From: JADKFD01 sp050250665
Lineage (GTDB): Bacteria; Pseudomonadota; Gammaproteobacteria; Xanthomonadales; SZUA-5
NCBI GenBank assembly: GCA_050250665.1
Contig: JBFWOF010000033.1
Location: forward strand, 7,119 to 71,118
Length of the DNA: 64,000 nt
Reading direction: 5' to 3'
The notes beneath the pieces are model-generated. The model saw only the letters and a list, made by a program, of their open reading frames with translations, was not told the origin of the DNA and ran no database searches. This document shows, one piece after another, positions 24,660-32,651 of this stretch (the first letter of the stretch is position 1; every line of letters starts with the position of its first letter). Position numbers and translations under genes: made by a program.

Positions 24660-27600
24660 GGCTCTGGGCTTCTCCGGGCGGCTCGCACGCAGCTTCCAGG
24701 CCAATCCGCTAACCCCGATCCTGGCATTGGCCGGCCTGCTGCTGGGTATCGCCGCAACCCTGATTACCCCGCGCGAGGAAGAACCTCAGATCGAGGTAAC
24801 TTTCGCCAATGTGTTTGTGCCCTTCCCCGGTGCCGACGTCGCCGATGTCGAGAATCTGGTGGCGGTGCCGCTGGAACAGACTCTCGCGGAGATCGAGGGC
24901 GTCAAGCATGTCTATTCGGTGAGTCGTCCCGGCGGCGCCGTCATCACCGTCGAGTTCATTGTTGGCGAAGCACGACGCGATGCCATCGTCCGCCTGTACA
25001 ACCAGATCTATTCCAATCAGGACTGGATGCCGCCGGGCCTCGGCGTCGGTCAGCCGCTGATCAAGCCGATGGGCATCGACGATGTGCCGGTGATGAGCGT
25101 GACGCTCTGGACCGACGATCCGGCACGCGGCGCCACTGAACTGGCAGAAGTGGCGCATACGCTGGAAGCTGAACTCAAGCGCGTGCCCGGCACCCGCGAC
25201 GTCTACACCATCGGTGCCCCCGAACGGGTCGCGCTGGTGGAACTCGACCCGACCCGACTGGCCGGTTACGGACTGACCGTGGGCGAACTCGGCAATGCTC
25301 TGCGGGCCGCAAACCAGGTGGCTCAGGCTGGCTCCAGAGTCAGCGCAGACCGCGAGATTCCGCTGACTGCCGGTGGTTTTCTCCGGGATGCCAGCGAAGT
25401 CAGCCAGCTGGTGATTGGCGTCAATCGCGGCCAGCCGGTGTATCTGTCGGATGTGGCCGATGTGCGTGGTGGTGGCGACCTGCCCAGCACTTACGTCTGG
25501 CACCAGGCGGTCCATGAGGGTCCAGCCACAGGTACGGCGCCGGCGGTGACCATCGCCATTGCCAAGAAACCCGGCAGCAACGCCGCCGATATCACCCAGA
25601 GCATCGGCGAGCGGCTGCAGACGCTGCGCGGCACGATGATTCCCGACGGCGTCAATGTGGAGATCACCCGCGATTACGGTCGGACCGCCACCGACAAGGC
25701 CCAGAAACTGATCCAGAAACTGATTTTCGCCACGCTGTCGGTGGTACTCCTGGTGCTGTTTGCGCTCGGTCGCCGCGAAGCGGTTGTGGTTGGCACGGCT
25801 GTGGTCCTGACCCTGGCGCTGACACTGGCTGCCTCCTATTTCCTCGGATTCACCATCAACCGGGTCAGCCTGTTCGCGCTGATCTTCTCGATCGGCATTC
25901 TGGTGGACGACGCCATCGTGGTGGTCGAGAACATCCACCGGCACATGGCCCTGGGCGGACGCTCGCTGAAGGAAGCCATCCCGCCGGCGGTAGACGAGGT
26001 GGGCGGTCCGACCATCCTGGCCACCTTCACCGTGATCGCGGCACTGCTGCCGATGGCCTTTGTCAGTGGCCTGATGGGGCCGTACATGCGACCGATCCCG
26101 ATCAACGCCAGTGTCGGCATGCTGCTGTCGCTGGCCGTGGCGCTGACGGTCACGCCGTGGCTGTCGCTGAAGCTGATCCGCCATCACGACGCCAATCACG
26201 GCGGCGCTGCCGACCACGGCGACCACGGCGACCAGCGCGGGAGCGGCCTGCACCGGCTGTTTGAAAGAGTCCTGAGGCCATTCCTGGAGGGCGCACACGC
26301 AGCCCGCCGGCGATTGCTGCTGTTCCTGTCGATGCTGCTGCTGGTTGCGGCCTCGGCCAGCCTCGCCGTAGTCGAACTGGTGGTGTTGAAGATGCTCCCC
26401 TTCGACAACAAGTCCGAGTTTCAGGTGGTCCTGGACATGCCCGAGGGCAGCACCCTTGAGAGCACCAACCGCGCTTTGGGCGAACTCGCGGCCGAGGTTG
26501 CCCGGCAGCCCGAGGTCGCCAGCATCCAGGGCTATGCCGGCACTTCGGCGCCGGTCAATTTCAACGGACTGGTGCGCCAGTACTATCTGCGCGCTGGCGC
26601 CAACGTCGGTGATCTGCAGGTCAATCTGATCGACAAGCACCAGCGTTCGCGCAAGAGCCACGACATCGCCCGCGCCGCCCGCCCGGCGCTGGCGGCCATC
26701 GGCGCCCGCTACGGGGCCTCGGTCAAGGTGGTCGAGGTTCCGCCGGGACCGCCGGTGATGTCGCCACTGGTGGCCGAGATCTACGGCCCCGACCCGACCC
26801 GCGGACGCGAACTGGCGCTCAAATTGCAGCAGCAGTTCGCTCAGACAGCGGGCATCGTCGATATCGATACCACGGTGGAGGCCGACAGCCCGCGCGAATT
26901 GCTGGTCGTCGACCGCCAGCGGGCCTCGCGCCTGGGCATCACCCAGCAGCAGATCGTCGATACCCTCGCCACGGGCCTCGGCGGCATGGATGCCAGCTAT
27001 CTGCATGACGGTGCCGCCAAGTACGCCATGCCGATCCGTCTACGCCTGGCGCCCGGAGATCAGGCCGAAGTCGAACACCTGCTGACCTTGCAGGTGCGTG
27101 CCGCCAATGCCGAGCTGGTGCCGCTGTCGGAACTGGTCCAGATCCGCGATGCGCGCTGGGAGCGCTCGGTCTATCACAAGGATCTGCTGCCGGTGAGCAT
27201 GGTCTTTGCCGACGAGGGCGGCGCCGTCGACAGCCCGCTTTACGGCATGTTCAGCATCGTCGGCGAAATCAGCGATCAGGGGCTGGACGGCAGCGCGATC
27301 GATCAATATTTCTTCAAGGCGCCGGTAGACACGACCCGTTTTGCCATCAAATGGGATGGCGAATGGCAGATCACCTTCGAGACCTTCCGCGACATGGGTC
27401 TGGCCTATTCGGTGGGTCTGGTGCTGATCTACCTGCTGGTGGTGGGGCAGTTCCGCAATTACGTCGTGCCGCTGATCATCATGGCGCCAATTCCGCTGAC
27501 CGTGATCGGCGTCATGCCCGGACATGCGCTGCTCGGGGCGCAATTCACCGCCACCAGCATGATCGGCATGATCGCCCTGGCCGGCATCATCGTGCGCAAT

Positions 27601-27879
27601 TCGATCCTGCTGGTCGATTTCATCAACCAGGCACTGATCGAGGGCATCACCCTGTCCGATGCCGTCGTCGAGGCCTGCGCGGTGCGCGCCAAACCCATCG
27701 TCCTGACCGCGGTTGCGGCCATGTCCGGCGGGCTGTTCATCCTTGACGACCCGATCTTCAATGGCCTCGCCGTATCGCTGATTTTCGGCATTCTGGTCTC
27801 CACATTGCTGACGCTGGTGGTGATTCCGGTGTTGTACTTTGTCTACCTCAACCGCCGCGAACGCCTTCAGCCGCAGTAA
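24652..27879 (+). CDS. RND-family efflux pump permease
   Basis: 1075 residues. Typical RND layout: TM1 (about 18-35), large periplasmic loop, six TMs with GILVDDAIVVVENIHRH (proton-relay Asp pair) near residue 420, second loop, and final TMs with TATSMIGMIALAGIIVRNSI. An unusual His/Asp-rich cytoplasmic stretch (about 508-528, HHDANHGGAADHGDHGDQ) could bind metal. It belongs to the HAE-like group found near SQR genes. Context suggests export of a sulfur species or a toxic by-product; substrate not demonstrated. Confidence 0.93.
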   Translation: MSEALGFSGRLARSFQANPLTPILALAGLLLGIAATLITPREEEPQIEVTFANVFVPFPGADVADVENLVAVPLEQTLAEIEGVKHVYSVSRPGGAVITVEFIVGEARRDAIVRLYNQIYSNQDWMPPGLGVGQPLIKPMGIDDVPVMSVTLWTDDPARGATELAEVAHTLEAELKRVPGTRDVYTIGAPERVALVELDPTRLAGYGLTVGELGNALRAANQVAQAGSRVSADREIPLTAGGFLRDASEVSQLVIGVNRGQPVYLSDVADVRGGGDLPSTYVWHQAVHEGPATGTAPAVTIAIAKKPGSNAADITQSIGERLQTLRGTMIPDGVNVEITRDYGRTATDKAQKLIQKLIFATLSVVLLVLFALGRREAVVVGTAVVLTLALTLAASYFLGFTINRVSLFALIFSIGILVDDAIVVVENIHRHMALGGRSLKEAIPPAVDEVGGPTILATFTVIAALLPMAFVSGLMGPYMRPIPINASVGMLLSLAVALTVTPWLSLKLIRHHDANHGGAADHGDHGDQRGSGLHRLFERVLRPFLEGAHAARRRLLLFLSMLLLVAASASLAVVELVVLKMLPFDNKSEFQVVLDMPEGSTLESTNRALGELAAEVARQPEVASIQGYAGTSAPVNFNGLVRQYYLRAGANVGDLQVNLIDKHQRSRKSHDIARAARPALAAIGARYGASVKVVEVPPGPPVMSPLVAEIYGPDPTRGRELALKLQQQFAQTAGIVDIDTTVEADSPRELLVVDRQRASRLGITQQQIVDTLATGLGGMDASYLHDGAAKYAMPIRLRLAPGDQAEVEHLLTLQVRAANAELVPLSELVQIRDARWERSVYHKDLLPVSMVFADEGGAVDSPLYGMFSIVGEISDQGLDGSAIDQYFFKAPVDTTRFAIKWDGEWQITFETFRDMGLAYSVGLVLIYLLVVGQFRNYVVPLIIMAPIPLTVIGVMPGHALLGAQFTATSMIGMIALAGIIVRNSILLVDFINQALIEGITLSDAVVEACAVRAKPIVLTAVAAMSGGLFILDDPIFNGLAVSLIFGILVSTLLTLVVIPVLYFVYLNRRERLQPQ

Positions 27880-27909
27880 GATGGGCTCCGAGACGCATAC
27901 AATGAGCCC

Positions 27910-28533
27910 ATGGCGGAAACTTCGGACATGCCCAGCTTGGCCACCCACCAGACCCTGCGCTGCGATGCGGCAGCGGAACGCGAACTAGCCCAGCGCCTGC
28001 GCCCGGGCCTGAGGGTGATCCTCCGGGCACGTCTGGGCGGCGCGGCCATGGTCGATGATCTGGTCCAGGAAGCGCTGATCCTGATCATCGCCCGCTGGCG
28101 TCAGGGGGAAATCGCCGATCCTCAGCAGCAAGCCGCCTTTGCACACACCACGGCGGTGCATCTGGCGTCCAACGCCACTCGCACCGAAGCCAGGCGGCGG
28201 CGCCTGGCCAGTGACTATGCGCACAGCGTCGAAGCACAGTTCGAACCCTCTCCGGAAGAGCGAATGGCGCAGCGCCAATTGCTGGAAGCAGTGCGCGCGA
28301 CTGTTGAAGAGCTGCCGAACGAGCGCGACCGTCAGGTGCTGCGCGCCTATTACCTCGATGATCTGAGCAAGGTGGAGATCTGCGCCGAGCTGGAACTCGA
28401 AGCTCGACATTTCGACCGGGTATTGCATCGGGCCCGGGTCCGACTGCGTGAATTTGTGATGCGGTCGGCAGAATCGGCTGGGACATCCGCCGCCGTGACG
28501 ACATTGACTGACAGTACCAAGACGAAATCATGA
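27910..28533 (+). CDS. RNA polymerase sigma factor, sigma-70/ECF-like
   Basis: 207 residues. Region 2-like segment with MVDDLVQEALILIIARWRQG and region 4-like helix-turn-helix ELPNERDRQVLRAYYLDD then LSKVEICAELELEARHFDRVL. The start (GCCCATGGCG) lies within a potential hairpin ATGGGCTC/GAGCCCAT (27881-27911). Its stop overlaps the next gene by 4 bp. Subclass not identified. Confidence 0.85.
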   Translation: MAETSDMPSLATHQTLRCDAAAERELAQRLRPGLRVILRARLGGAAMVDDLVQEALILIIARWRQGEIADPQQQAAFAHTTAVHLASNATRTEARRRRLASDYAHSVEAQFEPSPEERMAQRQLLEAVRATVEELPNERDRQVLRAYYLDDLSKVEICAELELEARHFDRVLHRARVRLREFVMRSAESAGTSAAVTTLTDSTKTKS

Positions 28534-29276
28534 TCATGGACTTCACACCCCCACGCCCGGGATCGGCCGAACACGGCTTCGGCGATCGTCGCCCAATGCC
28601 ACTGGACGAGTTCGAGAGGCTCATATCCGACTACGTCGCTGGCGACCTCGACGAACCGCAGCTGTCACGCTTCGAGGAGACCCTGCTGGCCAATCCGCAA
28701 TGGGCGGAATGGGTGGAGGCGGAGCAGATGCTGCGCGATGGTGTGCGCGAACTGGCAGGTCGTGAACCCATGGTTTTTGCGAGCGCGCCGCCGACCCCGG
28801 CTGCGGTGCCTTTGCGCCCGACCCGGCCGGCACCCTGGTTCAGCCGCGGCCTGGCGCTGGCCGCCACGCTGACCGGCGCGGCGCTGCTGTGGAACGCCAA
28901 CCACGAGATACGCCAGCTGCGCTCGGCGCTGGCCGAGGCCGAGGCGCCAAACGGCGATGTGGCCTTCATCCGCTTCGATGACATGCGTACGCTGGACAGT
29001 CCGGCACTGGCCCCGATCAGCGCGCCCGCCGCCGACGCCAATGTGTTGATCGAAGTGCCCGCTGGCCCGCAACCGCTGCCCGCCTATCGGGTACGCCTGC
29101 TGCGCGACGGCGAGGTCACGGTCGACATTGCCTCGGCCGGCGTCAGTGTCGAGGGCATGGTCACGGTGGCGCTCAAGGGCAAGTTTCTCAAACCCGGGCG
29201 TTATCGGCTGGTCATGACCGATGCCGCCGGCGGCACCATGCCGGTCGGCAGTTACGAGTTCACGGTGCTGCGCTAG
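28530..29276 (+). CDS. Putative membrane anti-sigma factor
   Basis: 248 residues (or 246 from the second ATG at 28536). Residues 25-75 resemble an anti-sigma N-terminal helical domain (LISDYVAGDLDEPQLSRFEE and a conserved LLANPQWAEWVEAEQ); no Cys/His zinc motif. One transmembrane helix about 105-122, then a periplasmic part with a beta-rich region (YRVRLLRDGEVTVDIASAG). Coupled to the sigma gene by an ATGA overlap, which is the main reason for the call. The last 17 bp overlap the convergent gene. Confidence 0.72.
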   Translation: MIMDFTPPRPGSAEHGFGDRRPMPLDEFERLISDYVAGDLDEPQLSRFEETLLANPQWAEWVEAEQMLRDGVRELAGREPMVFASAPPTPAAVPLRPTRPAPWFSRGLALAATLTGAALLWNANHEIRQLRSALAEAEAPNGDVAFIRFDDMRTLDSPALAPISAPAADANVLIEVPAGPQPLPAYRVRLLRDGEVTVDIASAGVSVEGMVTVALKGKFLKPGRYRLVMTDAAGGTMPVGSYEFTVLR

Positions 29277-29532
29277 CGCGTGGCCGGGTCGAAAGTTCCC
29301 AGGCAGCGAGCGTTGCCAGGGCCTGCTCGCGACTACCTCCGCACATCTCAGGTTCCGGCCGCAGACTGACGCACACCGCTGGCCGCTCCGGCAAGCCGAA
29401 GAGCCGACAGCGGTATTCGGCATCCAGCTGCACACAGGGCACACCGGCCGGCTTGCCTTCCGGCATGCCCGGGATCGGACTGCTGATCGACGGCGCGATG
29501 CAGCAGGCAGCACAGCCGATGCGACAGGACAT
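29260..29532 (-). CDS. YkgJ family cysteine-cluster protein
   Basis: 90 residues with eight cysteines in the YkgJ/UPF0153 pattern: C3, C7, C10, C11 (CRIGCAACC), then C33, C42, C54 and C64, with SISSPIPGMPEGKPAGVPC and LFGLPERPAVC. Probably binds an Fe-S cluster or zinc. Function unknown. Start MSCRIGC is 10 bp after aroE. Its end overlaps the convergent putative anti-sigma gene by 17 bp. Confidence 0.9.
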   Translation of the reverse strand: MSCRIGCAACCIAPSISSPIPGMPEGKPAGVPCVQLDAEYRCRLFGLPERPAVCVSLRPEPEMCGGSREQALATLAAWELSTRPRASAAP

Positions 29533-29542
29533 CTGCCCGGCC

Positions 29543-30370
29543 TCAGCCATCAGCCAGCAGACGCCTGAGGTTCTCGCGCACCGCGGCGGTCTGCGGGCGC
29601 ACGCCACGCCAGCGCAAGAAGGACTCGGCAGCCTGCTCCACCAGCATGCCCAGACCATCCACCGCCAGACGCGCCCCGGCGCCGCGGACCTGCGCCAGAA
29701 AGGCCTCGGCCGAGGCGCCGTAGCCCAGATCGTAGGCCACGGTTTCGGCATCGACGAGTTCGTCCGGCAGCGGCGGCAAGCCGTCAGCTCGATAGGCCGA
29801 AGTCGCATGGATCAGCACATCGGCATGGCCGACGCTGGCCAGATCGTCCAGTGACCAGGCCTGCACCACGCCGATCGCACCCGACTCCAGCACCAGCTGC
29901 AAGGCCCGCTCCGGGGTTCGGTTGACGATGACGATCTGGCGCGGCGCCAGCTCCAGCAAGGGCCCGAGGATGCCGCGCGTGGCGCCACCGGCGCCGATGA
30001 TGACCAGACGCCGGCCGGTCACGGCAATGCCCAACCGCTCGAAGTCCACCAGCAGACCGGCGCCGTCGGTATTGTCCCCGCGCCAGCGCTGACCGGGCAG
30101 CCGGATCAGGGTATTGGCGGCGCCGGCGCGGGCCGCCGCGGGCGTCAGCTCATCGCACAGCATCGCCGCCTGTTCCTTCAGCGGCAGCGTCACATTGGCG
30201 CCACGCCCGCCAGCCTCGGCAAAATTCCACAGCGTTTCTTCAAAGTGTTCCGGGACCACATCCACGGACTCGTAGCTCTGCTCGTATCCGAACTGGGCAG
30301 CAAACTGGGCATGTATCCACGGCGAGCGCGAGTGCGCGACCGGATGACCGAAGAGTACGTAGGAATCCAT
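29543..30370 (-). CDS. aroE: Shikimate dehydrogenase
   Basis: NADPH-dependent reduction of 3-dehydroshikimate in aromatic amino-acid synthesis. 275 residues. Substrate site GHPVAHSRSPWIHAQFA, catalytic Lys in NVTLPLKEQA, Asp in GDNTDGAGL, NADP Rossmann GAGGATRGIL and NRTPERA. Typical length and clear family. A YkgJ protein follows. Heptamer TTGTCRG repeats abut the 5' side. Confidence 0.96.
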   Translation of the reverse strand: MDSYVLFGHPVAHSRSPWIHAQFAAQFGYEQSYESVDVVPEHFEETLWNFAEAGGRGANVTLPLKEQAAMLCDELTPAAARAGAANTLIRLPGQRWRGDNTDGAGLLVDFERLGIAVTGRRLVIIGAGGATRGILGPLLELAPRQIVIVNRTPERALQLVLESGAIGVVQAWSLDDLASVGHADVLIHATSAYRADGLPPLPDELVDAETVAYDLGYGASAEAFLAQVRGAGARLAVDGLGMLVEQAAESFLRWRGVRPQTAAVRENLRRLLADG

Positions 30371-30378
30371 TTGGGCGA

Positions 30379-30427
30379 TTGTCAGTTGTCAGTTGTCAGT
30401 TGTCGGTTGTCGGTTGTCGGTTGTCGG
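30379..30427. repeat. Heptamer tandem repeat, TTGTC(A/G)G x 7
   Basis: Three TTGTCAG and four TTGTCGG units upstream of aroE. The TTGTCGG unit recurs as six copies at 61191-61232. Confidence 0.95.
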
Positions 30428-30501
30428 TGTTGCTGCCGGAGTGGGGTGGGAGGTTAAACGGGAAGGGTGAAAGGTGAAAGCGATAGGACTGTTGAGTCTT
30501 C

Positions 30502-30580
30502 GTCGTTCCCGCGAAAGCGGGAACCCAGGCGCATGCCAACATCTGAAGGTACTGGATTCCCACTTTCGCGGGAATGAGGG
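30502..30580. repeat. Interspersed inverted repeat, family K
   Basis: CGTTCCCGCGAAAGCGGGAA and, inverted at the far end, GATTCCCACTTTCGCGGGAA. A widespread type of extragenic palindrome. Together with family C copies it fills 30428-30830. Confidence 0.8.
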
Positions 30581-30657
30581 CCTGGGGGCGTTGGAGCCGG
30601 TCTCGGCCCTAAACGGGCCTGCGCCGGCCATGCACCCACGTGTGGGAGCGCGATCTT

Positions 30658-30728
30658 GTGGGTCCAGACTTGTCTGGACGCTTGGCTGCCAGAGTGCAAA
30701 CAGTGTCCAGACAAGTCTGGACCCACAA
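30658..30728. repeat. Two family C palindromes in opposite orientation
   Basis: GGTCCAGACTTGTCTGGACG at 30661 and GTCCAGACAAGTCTGGACCC at about 30704-30723. A further single copy is at 30781-30802. Confidence 0.9.
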
Positions 30729-30830
30729 CAGCATGAGCATGGCACCTGCCCCCGCTTATTCACCGCCGAGCAAGGAGCTTCCAGACAAGTCTGGACCTAC
30801 AAGAGCATGCCGCGTCTGCAGCACCGGGCG

Positions 30831-32198
30831 CTACTCGATCGGCAGGTAATAGGCCCGCCGCCCGCGATACAGCGAGAACAGGATCTGCCGCGGGCGCTGG
30901 CTCAACAGCTGGCTGAGTTCGGCCAGATTACCGACCTCGAAACGGTTGACGCCGAAGATGATGTCGCCGGCGACCAGCCCGGCGATTTCGGCCTCGCTGC
31001 CATCGGCCACACTCAGCACCTTGACGCCCTTGATGCCGGCCTGCTTCTCGCGCTGGCTGAGTTCGCCGAAGCGGGCACCATTGAGGCGCTCATCGAGTTT
31101 CTCGCCACCCAACTGCTGGGCGCTGCTGGCAATCAGCGTCAGCTTGGCGCTGCGACTGCTGCCGCGGCGCAGAAACTCCACGTCCAGGGCCTTGCCGATC
31201 GGCAACAGGCCCTCGGTGTTGGACAGCTCGTCCGCACTGCCGATGGTCTTGCCATTGAGGCGGACGATGACGTCACCGGCTTGCAGTCCGGCCTTTTCGG
31301 CTGGCGATTCGGGCACCACCTGGGTCACGACCGCACCGCGACCCTCGGCCAGTTCCAGCGCCCGTGCGAGGCGCGCATCCAGATCCTGGGCCTGCACACC
31401 CAGACTGCCGCGCTTGACCTCACCGTAGGCAATCAGCTGCTTCATCACATCGCGGGCCAGATTCGACGGGATGGCAAAGCCGATGCCGACATTGCCGCCG
31501 GATGGGCTGAAGATGGCGCTGTTGATGCCCACCAGTTCGCCGCGCAGATTGACCAGCGCGCCGCCGGAATTGCCCGGATTGATCGAGGCGTCGGTCTGGA
31601 TGAAGTTCTGGTAACCGAGGCCACGCAGGCCGCTGCGGCCCAGTGCACTGACGATACCGCTGGTGACGGTCTGGCCGAGGCCGAAGGGATTGCCGATGGC
31701 GACCACGAAATCCCCCACCCGCAGCGCGTCGGAATCGGCCAGTTTCAGTTCAGTCAGACTCTCTGCCGGCACCCGAATCACGGCGACATCCGTATCCGGA
31801 TCGCGACCGACAATCTCGGCATTCAGCGTGCGTCCGTCGTGCAGGGTCACGGTGACCTCGTCGGCGCGTTCGACCACATGATTGTTGGTCAGCACCAGAC
31901 CCTTGGCGGCATCGACGATCACACCCGATCCCAGACTCTGCTGCACCCTTTCCTGCGGCACATCGGGGCGATTGAAGAAGCGCTGGAAGATCGGATCGTC
32001 AAAGAAGGGGTTTCGCACCTGTATGCGAGTCTTGCTGGCCACATTGACCACCGCCAGCGTGGTGCGATCCAGCATCGGCGCCAGCGAGGGCATTGGCGTG
32101 TTGTCGACTTCGGCAGGCAGGGCCGCGATGGCCGGCAGTGCGAAGGGAACAGTCGTGAGAATGGCAAGGCCAAGAGCACAACAGCGCAACAGTTTCAT
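30831..32198 (-). CDS. Periplasmic serine protease, DegP/DegQ family
   Basis: 455 residues. Signal peptide about 1-26. Trypsin-like domain with catalytic triad His in LTNNHVVERAD, Asp in DPDTDVAVIRV and Ser in INPGNSGGALVNL. Two PDZ domains follow (from about 270 RGSLGVQAQDL and from about 375). No Cys-rich N-terminal insert of DegP; length fits DegQ. Role: quality control of envelope proteins. DegP versus DegQ is not decidable from sequence alone, so no symbol is given. Confidence 0.95.
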   Translation of the reverse strand: MKLLRCCALGLAILTTVPFALPAIAALPAEVDNTPMPSLAPMLDRTTLAVVNVASKTRIQVRNPFFDDPIFQRFFNRPDVPQERVQQSLGSGVIVDAAKGLVLTNNHVVERADEVTVTLHDGRTLNAEIVGRDPDTDVAVIRVPAESLTELKLADSDALRVGDFVVAIGNPFGLGQTVTSGIVSALGRSGLRGLGYQNFIQTDASINPGNSGGALVNLRGELVGINSAIFSPSGGNVGIGFAIPSNLARDVMKQLIAYGEVKRGSLGVQAQDLDARLARALELAEGRGAVVTQVVPESPAEKAGLQAGDVIVRLNGKTIGSADELSNTEGLLPIGKALDVEFLRRGSSRSAKLTLIASSAQQLGGEKLDERLNGARFGELSQREKQAGIKGVKVLSVADGSEAEIAGLVAGDIIFGVNRFEVGNLAELSQLLSQRPRQILFSLYRGRRAYYLPIE

Positions 32199-32279
32199 GG
32201 CGGTGGGCGAGCTCGCGATGCGTCAGTACGGGAGCGGATTGGACCCTGATTCCGGGGCAAAGTTCATCGAGCGCGAAGC

Positions 32280-32321
32280 GGGACTCGGGACTCGGGACTC
32301 GGGACTCGGGACTCGGGACTC
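32280..32321. repeat. Heptamer tandem repeat, GGGACTC x 6
   Basis: Six perfect units upstream of the protease gene. The reverse complement of the same unit forms the array at 36077-36139. Confidence 0.95.
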
Positions 32322-32432
32322 GGGATTATCCGCCGGGTGGGTTCATTGCAGGCCCCGTGTAACGGCAAAACAAGACCGATGGGGCGTAAATCCACGGCGT
32401 CATCGCGAGCCACCTGCCCACGGGCCATAAAC

Positions 32433-32507
32433 CGTAGGTTGGGCTAAGCGCAGCGTGCCCAACAGATGGGCCTGACGTTGGGCACGCTGCGCTTAGCCCA
32501 ACCTACA
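32433..32507. repeat. Long perfect inverted repeat, family E
   Basis: GTAGGTTGGGCTAAGCGCAG through GTGCCCAAC and its exact reverse complement enclose a 15-bp loop, giving a roughly 30-bp stem. It lies in the divergent/convergent spacer between the protease and receptor genes. No T-run follows, so a mobile palindrome is likelier than a terminator. Confidence 0.85.
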
Positions 32508-32525
32508 CCCAATGCCGCCGACCAG

Positions 32526-32600
32526 AGGAGGGACGCGCGCCTGCGCGGCCGCTGTTGATCTTTCAGCCAGGCAAGGCGCCGCCGCAGCGCGGCGCCCTCC
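32526..32600. repeat. Interspersed repeat, family I
   Basis: GAGGGACGCGCGCCTGCGCG ... GCGCCGCAGCGCGGCGCCCT. Compare 15765-15842 and 35983-36060. Confidence 0.8.
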
Positions 32601-32651
32601 AGAGCAGTGCCATGAGGCCCCAAGGGCTAAGCCGGGGCCTGATGCCGCCGA

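Noticed and set aside
24709..27006. Very long open frame antisense to the RND pump
   Set aside because: The RND protein on the other strand is a clear family match. The antisense frame is a high-GC shadow.
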